This document shows positions 7,716-13,852 of a DNA stretch of 15,380 nt, piece by piece. Under the pieces are notes generated by a model. That model had not been told where the DNA came from, did no database searches, and saw only the letters and a program-made list of their open reading frames with translations. Position 1 is the first letter of the stretch; the number at the start of each line of letters is the position of its first letter. Source of the stretch: an uncultured Porphyromonas sp. (GTDB taxonomy: Bacteria > Bacteroidota > Bacteroidia > Bacteroidales > Porphyromonadaceae); NCBI GenBank assembly GCA_900539765.1, contig UQDF01000051.1, forward strand, positions 1 to 15,380. Direction: 5' to 3'. The position numbers and the translations under genes are program-made.

Positions 7716-9035
7716 TTATTTAGTCTCCTCCTCCTGATCGATGAAGTCGAGGTAGCTACTGAGCGTGCGCTCCGCTTGTCCTACTTGTTGTGGTGTGTAG
7801 AACTGCGCATCGACGAGTTCGTCCGGTAGGTACTGCTGCCGTGTGTAGTGCTTGGGATAGTCGTGCGGGTAGCGGTAGTCGACACCATAGCCGAGGTCAG
7901 ACATAAGCTTCGTAGGCGCATTGCGCAGATGTAGCGGGACTGGCAGATTGCCCGTCTCACGCACCTTGGCGAGTGCAGCATCGATGGCGAGGTAGGCGGA
8001 GTTACTCTTTGGCGAGCCTGCGAGGTAGACGACAGCCTCGGCGAGCGGTATGCGTCCCTCGGGCCAACCGATGAAGTCGACCGCATCGGCAGCAGCCTGC
8101 GCCACGACGAGTGCCTGCGGATTGGCCAAACCGATATCTTCGGCCGCTGAGATGACCACACGACGCGCTATGAAGCGGGGCTCTTCGCCGCCCTCGATGA
8201 GGCGAGCCATCCAGTAGAGTGCTGCATCGGGGTCGCTACCTCGTATGCTCTTGATGAATGCGGAGGCGATGTCGTAGTGCAGCTCGCCATCACGATCGAA
8301 GGCAGCGGGTTGCTGGCGCGCTACGCTGGCGATCGCTTCACCGGTCAACTGTACAGCGGTCTCGTCGGGGTGCTGCTCGAGCGCCATCGAGAGGGTCATC
8401 TCGAGGAGGTTGAGTAGCTTGCGGGCATCACCGCCTGCAAGGTGGATGAGTAGCTCGCGGTCAGCACCCTCTAGGGTTACCTGATAGCGAGAGAAGAGCG
8501 GATCAGTGGCGAAGACGCGGTCGATGAGCTGCGAGAGGTCGCTATGCTCTAGAGGCTTGAGGACGAAGACTTGACAGCGTGAGAGGAGCGGGCGGATCAC
8601 TTGAAAGGAGGGGTTCTCCGTGGTAGCCCCGATGAGTGTCACCACACCCTGCTCGACGGCTGCTAGCAGGGAGTCTTGCTGAGACTTGGAGAAGCGGTGT
8701 ATCTCATCTATGAAGAGGATGGGTCGTCCCTGATGCTGTGAGAAGAGACCAGACTGCGTCTCTTTTGCCTCCTGCAGTGTCTTGCGTACATCAGCCACGC
8801 CTGAGCCTACGGCCGAGAGACTATAGCATCGACACTGCATCATCTGCGATAGGAGCCGTGCTAGGGTCGTCTTGCCGACACCTGGCGGACCCCATAGGAT
8901 CATCGAGGGTATGTGTCCCCGCTCGAGCATAACGCGTAGCGGGGCATTCGCACCGACGAGGTGAGACTGTCCGACATACTCTTCGAGCGTCTTAGGACGC
9001 ATCCGCTCCGCTAGCGGTATCTGCTCTACTGACAT
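7716..9035 (-). CDS. rarA: Replication-associated recombination protein A (AAA+ ATPase)
   Basis: RarA/MgsA/WRNIP1-family clamp-loader-like AAA+ ATPase that acts at stalled replication forks. With the ATG at 9035 the protein is 439 residues, a normal length. Motifs: AERMRPKTLEEYVGQ near the N-terminus, Walker A GPPGVGKT (49-56), Walker B FIDEIHRFSKSQQD (D110-E111), sensor-1 GATTENPSF, the arginine-finger region RPLLSRCQVF, and the C-terminal tetramerisation part with GYGVDYRYPHDYPKHY. An in-frame TTG at 9044 gives a three-codon longer reading but lies inside the promoter box at 9042-9049, so ATG 9035 is preferred and matches family N-termini. Apparently monocistronic; convergent with the phosphoesterase gene. 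Confidence 0.95.
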   Translation of the reverse strand: MSVEQIPLAERMRPKTLEEYVGQSHLVGANAPLRVMLERGHIPSMILWGPPGVGKTTLARLLSQMMQCRCYSLSAVGSGVADVRKTLQEAKETQSGLFSQHQGRPILFIDEIHRFSKSQQDSLLAAVEQGVVTLIGATTENPSFQVIRPLLSRCQVFVLKPLEHSDLSQLIDRVFATDPLFSRYQVTLEGADRELLIHLAGGDARKLLNLLEMTLSMALEQHPDETAVQLTGEAIASVARQQPAAFDRDGELHYDIASAFIKSIRGSDPDAALYWMARLIEGGEEPRFIARRVVISAAEDIGLANPQALVVAQAAADAVDFIGWPEGRIPLAEAVVYLAGSPKSNSAYLAIDAALAKVRETGNLPVPLHLRNAPTKLMSDLGYGVDYRYPHDYPKHYTRQQYLPDELVDAQFYTPQQVGQAERTLSSYLDFIDQEEETK

Positions 9036-9041
9036 ATGGTG

Positions 9042-9049
9042 CAAATGTA
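9042..9049 (-). promoter_or_regulatory. -7 box of rarA, nearly overlapping the start codon
   Basis: Read on the minus strand, TACATTTG (9049-9042) matches TAnnTTTG and ends only six bases before the ATG at 9035. Transcription starting the usual 5-8 bases downstream would begin at or next to the A of ATG, giving a leaderless or almost leaderless mRNA. Confidence 0.5.
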
Positions 9050-9059
9050 CAAAAAGGCT

Positions 9060-9094
9060 GGCTGTTGGCTGTTAGCCTTTGGCTATTGGCTGTT
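9060..9094. repeat. Heptad array between rarA and the Nudix gene
   Basis: Five contiguous 7-mers: GGCTGTT, GGCTGTT, AGCCTTT, GGCTATT, GGCTGTT. It fills most of the 68-bp spacer between the Nudix stop and the rarA start, immediately upstream of the rarA promoter box. Same family as 5919-5946. Confidence 0.7.
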
Positions 9095-9103
9095 GCGACC
9101 AGG

Positions 9104-9637
9104 TCAGTCTGCGAGGGACGATAGGTAGCGAGCGATGCCTTGGCGGATAGATATGAGTCCGAAGCGTGACGGGTCGATCTCTGCGGGGGCGAGCCAACTG
9201 AGCTGCGCCACGTCGTCCATAGCTCGTACGGCGGGCATCTCGCTCGATAGCTGAACCGTGTAGAAGAGATCTAGCGTCGGCACGAGGAAGTCGCTGTAGA
9301 GGTAGCTGTTGGGCAGAGAGAAGGCGTAGGCAAACTGCTCCGTGGGGAGTTGTAGCCCGCTCTCCTCGTATAGCTCTCGCTGCGCAGCCTCTTCGCCTGT
9401 CTCTCCTTTATCTACGAACCCGCCAGGGAGGTCTAGCGTCCCCTTGGCGGGTTCTTTGCCTCTAGTCGCTACGAGTAGTCGCCCACGTAGATCCCGCACG
9501 AGGAGCGCCACGGCAGCACTAGGGTTGTGGTAGTAGGTGAAGCCACAGTGCGGGCAGTGCTGCGCCTTGACGCCATGCACCTCCAAGCGGTCAGCGCCAC
9601 AGCGCGGACAGTAGTCGAAGGTCTCGCGTTGGCTCAT
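9104..9637 (-). CDS. Zinc-ribbon Nudix hydrolase
   Basis: A 177-residue Nudix pyrophosphohydrolase with an N-terminal zinc ribbon: Cys10, Cys13, Cys28 and Cys31 in two CxxC pairs. The Nudix box is complete at 73-95: G, five residues, E79, seven residues, then REL-Y-EESGL (87-95). It would cleave a nucleoside diphosphate linked to another group, using Mg or Mn. The ribbon-plus-Nudix layout recalls NudC-type NADH pyrophosphatases, but the NudC SQPWPFPxS signature is not seen, so the substrate is left open. Its ATG at 9637 lies two bases after the ROK stop codon, so the two are almost certainly translated from one mRNA. No signal peptide. Confidence 0.9.
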   Translation of the reverse strand: MSQRETFDYCPRCGADRLEVHGVKAQHCPHCGFTYYHNPSAAVALLVRDLRGRLLVATRGKEPAKGTLDLPGGFVDKGETGEEAAQRELYEESGLQLPTEQFAYAFSLPNSYLYSDFLVPTLDLFYTVQLSSEMPAVRAMDDVAQLSWLAPAEIDPSRFGLISIRQGIARYLSSLAD

Positions 9638-9639
9638 AC

Positions 9640-10608
9640 TTATAGGTTTCGTTCGCGTGCTAGTGAGGCAGCACCTAGTACGGCAGCTTGTCCCTTAGGG
9701 AGTGAGCTGAGGAGGATCTCGATAGAGCCTCTGTAGATGTGGAGTACAGCTTTGTCAAAGGCTTTGCGCACTGGTTGTAGGAGCAGGTCGCCACACCGTG
9801 CTACACCTCCGAAGAGGACGAAAGCTTGTGGTGCAGAGAAGCAAGCGAACTGCGCCAAGGCACGCCCTAGTATCTCGCCCGTCTCCTCGAAGACTTGCCG
9901 AGCTAATGCGTCGCCTGTCGCTAGAGCTACCTCTGCGACAGTCTTGCTGGTTAGCTCTTCATCAGGTATATCACAGAGTGCGCTCTGTATACCTTGCTCC
10001 AGACAGCGCTTCTTCAGGCTCACAGCACGCCGTGCCACAGCTGGTGCTGCAACAGAGGCCTCGAGACAGCCGTAGCGTCCGCAGCCACAGAGTTTATCTG
10101 ACTCACCCACAGCCATGTGTCCTAGCTCGCCCGCCTTGCCTTGGTAGCCTCGTATGAGCCGACCATCGGCATAGATACCGCTACCTACGCCTGTGCCGAG
10201 GGTTATCTCGACAAAGTGGTCTAGCCCACGAGCTACGCCGTAGCTATGCTCGCCGAGCGCACTCGCATTAGCATCGTTGTCTAGGATGACAGGCAGTCCT
10301 GTACGTGCCGATAGCTCAGCAACGATAGGTGTGTTACCAGTCCAGGGGAGGTTGACCGCCTCTTCGATACAGCCTGAGAAGTAGTTGGCGTTCGGAGCTC
10401 CGATGCCTATTCCTACGACCCGATCAGTTAGGGTGGGGTTAGCGATCATTTGCGCTATATGCTGGCTTAGCGCCTCGACGTAGTCACTGAAGAGGCTGCC
10501 ACTCTCCTTCGTCGTGAACGTCTGCGAAGAAACTATTTGTCCCTCATCATCGACGATGCCCAGCTCTGTGTTCGTACCACCTATGTCTATGCCTAAGTAT
10601 AGTGACAT
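9640..10608 (-). CDS. ROK-family sugar kinase (glucokinase-like)
   Basis: A 322-residue ROK kinase. The N-terminal ATP-binding loop is DIGGTN (8-13). The catalytic aspartate is D112 in ILDNDANASALGE. TLGTGVGSGI (136-145) is the second phosphate motif. The ROK zinc site is H164 with CGCGRYGCLE (C174, C176, C181, E183). No N-terminal helix-turn-helix, so it is an enzyme and not a NagC/XylR-type repressor. Glucose or N-acetyl-hexosamine are the likely substrates; the sequence does not decide. It is first gene of a two-gene unit with the Nudix hydrolase (two-base gap). I see no TAnnTTTG box in the 116 bases upstream, so it may be read through from the C69 dipeptidase gene. Confidence 0.92.
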   Translation of the reverse strand: MSLYLGIDIGGTNTELGIVDDEGQIVSSQTFTTKESGSLFSDYVEALSQHIAQMIANPTLTDRVVGIGIGAPNANYFSGCIEEAVNLPWTGNTPIVAELSARTGLPVILDNDANASALGEHSYGVARGLDHFVEITLGTGVGSGIYADGRLIRGYQGKAGELGHMAVGESDKLCGCGRYGCLEASVAAPAVARRAVSLKKRCLEQGIQSALCDIPDEELTSKTVAEVALATGDALARQVFEETGEILGRALAQFACFSAPQAFVLFGGVARCGDLLLQPVRKAFDKAVLHIYRGSIEILLSSLPKGQAAVLGAASLARERNL

Positions 10609-10628
10609 GTTGTTGCTCTATATAAGGA

Positions 10629-10695
10629 GTGGGCAATGCTTAGTAGCTCGACAGGTCCCCTAGAGGAGTAGTCTTGCTAACTTAGCATTGCCCAC
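10629..10695 (-). other. Long-loop inverted repeat between C69 and ROK genes
   Basis: GTGGGCAATGCT (10629-10640) and AGCATTGCCCAC (10684-10695) are a perfect 12-bp inverted repeat with a 43-base spacer. There is no T-run on the minus-strand 3' side, so it is not a classical terminator. It could be an mRNA processing or stabilising stem, a leaky attenuator, or a protein-binding site ahead of the ROK-Nudix pair. Confidence 0.5.
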
Positions 10696-10724
10696 GTTGT
10701 TATTACATACGTTGCTCTTAGGGC

Positions 10725-12380
10725 TTACTCATCGATCTTGAGCAGATCGCCCGTCGTCTCAGCGATGCGCTCGTAGTAGGCCTTGTCGTAGCCAGGGAAG
10801 TAAGGCATCTCGCTCAGACCATAGCCGTTGGTCTTGAACTGCCCGTTCTCCTCCTTCTTCATATTTCCGTCCATATACTTGACGAGTAGGTACTCGCCGA
10901 GCTTCTTCCAGCGGTGTGTCGCATAGTCAGCGGTTTCGCAGGAGAAGGTCGTGAGGACTTCACGTGCCTTCATCGGGTCTTGCTGGTAAATGGCTAGCGC
11001 CTGCTGATCGATCTCTGAGACGATCTTGTCGAAGCTCTGCTCCAGCTGCTGCTGTACGGGACGAATATCCTTCATCATAGGAGCATAGCGAGCATAAGCC
11101 ATATTGGCTACCCAGTTGTGAATCCAGAAAGCACTCGTCCAGGAGAAGTGCATCATATCGCCATTGCCCACGCGGTAGCACTCAGGCGTGCGTAGTGAAG
11201 AGCAGTAGACTGGTGTAAAGACAGCCGTATTCGCATCATCTACACCAAACCACAAGATGCTGAAAGCGTCTGGTAGGTTGGGTCTGAGCTGAGCTACCAG
11301 CACGAAGCCGGTCTGCTGCGTAGCGATCGCACGCTCATTGACGTAAGTCTGCCCATCAACCTCGAAGGTCATAGGGCGCCAGCGGTAAGGCACAGCATAG
11401 GGACCAGCACCTACGTCCTTTGTCATATCCATCGGTGTACCCTCGTAGTGGTCACGCATCATGTCTCGTACGTCAGCGACAGAGAGCTTGCGGTTGGGGA
11501 CAACGTAGAGAGGCATAGGCTTGGAGGCCTTCTCGTCACCCATGACGAAGCGCTCGTACTGCTCCATATTGTCGCTAAACTTATTGAAGAAAGCCCATAC
11601 ACGCGCCTCGCAACCACGTAGACCACCAGGTGTGTAGGGGTTGTAAGCCTTTTGGAAGCTAAAGTCGCGATCCGAACCCTTGTAGAATCCTCTCTCACGA
11701 GCGAAGTCAATCACGTCGGGAGCGTAGAGACAGTTCTCAGGATCGTTGAACTTGATCTGCTGTATACGAGCCTGGTTAGCATGTGCAGAGATCGCATTGT
11801 CAGGGATACGCATAGCGACCCATACGGCGCCCTTGCCGTACTTACCCTTGCTGACTATCTCAAGAACCCATGCCTCGTTCTTGTCAGCTATGGAGATGCT
11901 CTCGCCAGAGCTAGCGTAGCCATACTCCTTGACCAGTGTAGTCATCACCTCGATAGCCTCACGAGCCGTCTTAGCGCGCTGCAAGGTCACATAGATCAGG
12001 CTACCATAGTCCATCAAGCCGTTAGGATCCATCAGCTCCTCACGACCACCCCATGTAGACTCGGTGATAGCTAGAGCGTGTTCATTCATATTGCCGATGA
12101 CGGCGTAGGTGTGTGCCACCTCTGGGATCTGTCCGAGAGGCTTGCCCGAGTCCCACTCAGTGATCTGTCGCATAGAGCCAGGAGCGTGGTCGGCAGCTGG
12201 CCAGTAGTATAGCTCACCATAGAGCGTGTGTGAGTCAGCACTATAAGAGATCATCACCGATCCATCGGCGGAGGCGTTCTTGCCAACGAGTAGCCCAGTG
12301 CAGGCGTAGCTCTGGCTCGTGCCTAGGAGTAGAAGTGTAGTGAGTAGGGCTAAGAGCCTAGTCAGTGCATTCTTTGTCAT
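10725..12380 (-). CDS. Secreted C69-family dipeptidase
   Basis: A 551-residue N-terminal-nucleophile hydrolase of peptidase family C69 (PepD type). A signal peptide covers residues 1-26 (TRLLALLTTLLLLGTSQSYA). Cleavage after SYA would expose Cys27 of CTGLLVGKNASADGS as the new N-terminus, which is the catalytic nucleophile expected for this family. The sequence before the Cys (SYA-C) is not a lipobox. ISYSADSHTLYGELYYWPA, NEHALAITESTWGGRE and the C-terminal part through MPYFPGYDKAYYERI agree with Bacteroidota homologues. The enzyme would release amino acids from dipeptides in the periplasm, fitting a peptide-fermenting lifestyle; the asparaginase at 13849-14904 would work further down the same route. 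The ATG at 12380 gives a good signal peptide. Transcribed from the box at 12473-12480 with a leader of about 90 bases. Confidence 0.92.
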   Translation of the reverse strand: MTKNALTRLLALLTTLLLLGTSQSYACTGLLVGKNASADGSVMISYSADSHTLYGELYYWPAADHAPGSMRQITEWDSGKPLGQIPEVAHTYAVIGNMNEHALAITESTWGGREELMDPNGLMDYGSLIYVTLQRAKTAREAIEVMTTLVKEYGYASSGESISIADKNEAWVLEIVSKGKYGKGAVWVAMRIPDNAISAHANQARIQQIKFNDPENCLYAPDVIDFARERGFYKGSDRDFSFQKAYNPYTPGGLRGCEARVWAFFNKFSDNMEQYERFVMGDEKASKPMPLYVVPNRKLSVADVRDMMRDHYEGTPMDMTKDVGAGPYAVPYRWRPMTFEVDGQTYVNERAIATQQTGFVLVAQLRPNLPDAFSILWFGVDDANTAVFTPVYCSSLRTPECYRVGNGDMMHFSWTSAFWIHNWVANMAYARYAPMMKDIRPVQQQLEQSFDKIVSEIDQQALAIYQQDPMKAREVLTTFSCETADYATHRWKKLGEYLLVKYMDGNMKKEENGQFKTNGYGLSEMPYFPGYDKAYYERIAETTGDLLKIDE

Positions 12381-12433
12381 AGTTCTTGATTACTATATTG
12401 TTAGGATTGATATGTGCAGTATATAAACGAAGA

Positions 12434-12471
12434 AATCACCAACCGCCCACGCTGTGGTGCGATTGGTGATT
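12434..12471 (-). promoter_or_regulatory. Hairpin at the expected 5' end of the C69 transcript
   Basis: AATCACCAA (12434-12442) pairs with TTGGTGATT (12463-12471), CGC (12444-12446) with GCG (12459-12461), and CCAC (12447-12450) with GTGG (12454-12457), closing a three-base loop. The structure begins directly after the minus-strand -7 box. It is either the first stem of the mRNA leader (stabilising or regulatory) or a palindromic operator over the start site. Confidence 0.6.
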
Positions 12472-12472
12472 C

Positions 12473-12480
12473 CAAAGATA
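12473..12480 (-). promoter_or_regulatory. -7 box of the C69 dipeptidase gene
   Basis: On the minus strand, TATCTTTG (12480-12473) is an exact TAnnTTTG match 92 bases before the ATG at 12380. No good -33 element is visible in the A/G-rich stretch upstream. Confidence 0.55.
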
Positions 12481-12482
12481 CG

Positions 12483-12544
12483 AAAAAAAGAAAGAAGGCA
12501 CAGGGGAACAACCATATCGATAAAAACATTTGTGCCTTCTTTCT
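12483..12544 (-). terminator. Strong intrinsic terminator, minus strand
   Basis: Perfect 14-bp arms AGAAAGAAGGCACA (12489-12502) and TGTGCCTTCTTTCT (12531-12544) with a 28-base loop. On the minus strand the stem is followed by a run of seven T (12489-12483). It would stop any minus-strand transcript arriving from the walJ side before the C69 promoter. Confidence 0.7.
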
Positions 12545-12631
12545 GGTGCCCGTAGCGCCCTCGTAAAAAGCTTAAATCCAAGGGCAGGCACAGCGCGTGT
12601 CACCACGCAATACAGTTATTTTACTTCCGAG

Positions 12632-12653
12632 ACCCGCACACGTGCGGGTTTTT
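12632..12653 (+). terminator. Intrinsic terminator, plus strand, without an obvious gene
   Basis: ACCCGCAC (12632-12639) and GTGCGGGT (12642-12649) form a perfect 8-bp GC-rich stem with a two-base loop, followed on the plus strand by TTTTT (12649-12653). No plus-strand gene lies upstream; the nearest coding sequence on either side is on the minus strand. It suggests a short plus-strand transcript starting near 12540. Confidence 0.6.
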
Positions 12654-12798
12654 CTGACTCCTTAGAGGACCTACTTATGGGAAGGTTTAATCTAAGCGGT
12701 AAGAAAACGAGAATCGATGTCAGTTTTTGGCTTGCTCGCTCCCTGAGCAAGATAGAATTTTGGGTCAGATTGTGATAAGTTTGCTTTGAAATATCCCA

Positions 12799-12966
12799 AT
12801 AGCCACGTGGGGATTTTCAAATCGCCACGTGGAGAAAAATTATTCCCCACGTGGACATGAAATAAAACTTCGGAGGAATCAAACGAAACTTCGGAGGAAA
12901 TGTTTCTCGCCTACGTGGAGAATAAAAAATAGCCACGTGGAGATTTTCAAATCTCCACGTGGCTAT
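12799..12966 (-). repeat. 168-bp box-array element, copy 2 (inverted)
   Basis: Same element as 2992-3159 on the other strand, same length, ends ATAGCCACGTGG and CCACGTGGCTAT. Eight boxes start at 12803, 12825, 12847 (CCACGTGG), 12868, 12889 (CTTCGGAGG), 12911 (CTACGTGG), 12933 and 12955 (CCACGTGG). Intervals are 22, 22, 21, 21, 22, 22, 22. The boxes are better kept than in copy 1, while the 13-14-bp AT-rich stretches between them are mostly unlike one another. It lies 76 bases beyond the walJ stop. Confidence 0.85.
12924..12966 (-). terminator. Hairpin and T-run ending the walJ transcript
   Basis: The right end of box-array copy 2 folds into a perfect 18-bp stem (12929-12946 with 12949-12966) with a two-base loop. 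On the minus strand it is followed by six T (12929-12924). It lies 76 bases after the walJ stop and reads as its intrinsic terminator. The corresponding end of copy 1 plays the same role for the outer-membrane protein gene. Confidence 0.7.
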
Positions 12967-13042
12967 CATATTGTGGCTTGACGAAATAGGATCGCTGTCA
13001 GACGTCAGCGACTCGATGCTACGCTAAGGTGCCTCTCCCGCT

Positions 13043-13852
13043 CTAGGTCTCTAGCAGGTACATCGGACTGCAGTGGTTGCGCTGCAGTGGCATGACGTAG
13101 ACATCCTTGCCGACACGGATCCCCTCAGAGAAGAGACGTATGTCGAAGGTCTTGCGGACTAGCTCTGGGTGGTTGTTTTCCTTGCTGAGGTGGCAGAGGA
13201 AGACATTGCGCATCGTGGGTCTCCATATACGGCAGAGGAACTCCACCGACTCATCATTGCTCAGATGCCCCAGGGGGCCACTGATTCGCTTCTTGAGGAA
13301 GGGCGGGTACTTGCCGATTCGGAGCATCTCGGGATCGTAGTTGGACTCCAGCACCAGATGGTGCGCCATACTAGCGTAGTGTTCTATCGTCGGAGTCAGA
13401 TGACCTATATCTGTTGCTAAGGTAAAGGAAAATCCATCTTCCGAAGAGATATGGTACCCCACATTGTCTGCACTATCGTGAGGTACGGAGAAAGGGGTCA
13501 CCACCAGTCCTATCAGCTCGAAGGGCACCTCTGGCTCGATCGCATAGCGCCTGTCGTGCTTGATGCGCTCCATACCTCTCATATAGTCTAGCCCACGCTG
13601 CACAGGTTGAGTCGCATAGACCGGTAGTCCGTAGCGGTTGGCCAGCTTGCCCACGGTGCGTGCATGGTCGGCATGATTGTGCGTCAGGAGGATCGCCTGC
13701 ACATCGTGCTCTAGTGAGAGAGCCGCTTGCTCTAGCCCAGCTTTGATATCATAGAGCGCTATGCCCGCATCTAAGAGGAGTCCCTGCCCGTCGTGCTCGA
13801 GGTAGTAGCAGTTGCCCGTGCTACCACTCGCTAGGCTCATAAATCGTATCAT
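13043..13852 (-). CDS. YycJ/WalJ-type metallo-beta-lactamase-fold hydrolase
   Basis: A 269-residue cytoplasmic metallo-hydrolase. The N-terminus MIRFMSLASGSTGNCYYLE and the metal motif THNHADHA (H58, H60, D62, H63) mark the YycJ/WalJ group. Further metal-ligand regions are VPHDSADNVGYH, ATDIGHLT and, toward the C-terminus, FLCHLSKENNHPE. GPLGHLSND is another group hallmark. Members in Firmicutes sit beside the WalRK system and have been proposed to act on DNA as a 5' exonuclease in repair; here there is no walRK nearby and the role is inferred from family only. Its ATG overlaps the asparaginase stop in an ATGA tetranucleotide (13849-13852), indicating translational coupling. Terminated by the hairpin at 12924-12966. 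Confidence 0.88.
   Translation of the reverse strand: MIRFMSLASGSTGNCYYLEHDGQGLLLDAGIALYDIKAGLEQAALSLEHDVQAILLTHNHADHARTVGKLANRYGLPVYATQPVQRGLDYMRGMERIKHDRRYAIEPEVPFELIGLVVTPFSVPHDSADNVGYHISSEDGFSFTLATDIGHLTPTIEHYASMAHHLVLESNYDPEMLRIGKYPPFLKKRISGPLGHLSNDESVEFLCRIWRPTMRNVFLCHLSKENNHPELVRKTFDIRLFSEGIRVGKDVYVMPLQRNHCSPMYLLET

Noticed and set aside
7781..8161. Frame of 126 codons overlapping rarA on the same strand
   Set aside because: The rarA frame is complete with all AAA+ motifs; this is an out-of-frame shadow rich in Arg and Ser.
12393..12581. Minus-strand 62-codon frame (also plus-strand 12530-12775)
   Set aside because: They cross the C69 promoter, its hairpin and the terminators; no initiation signal or protein-like domain is visible.
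12545..12660. tRNA or tmRNA in the C69-walJ spacer
   Set aside because: No cloverleaf, T-loop or tag frame could be drawn on either strand.
12992..13011. TCGCTG/CAGCGA hairpin after walJ as terminator
   Set aside because: Only 6-bp arms, an 8-base loop and no T-run; the 12924-12966 hairpin is much stronger.
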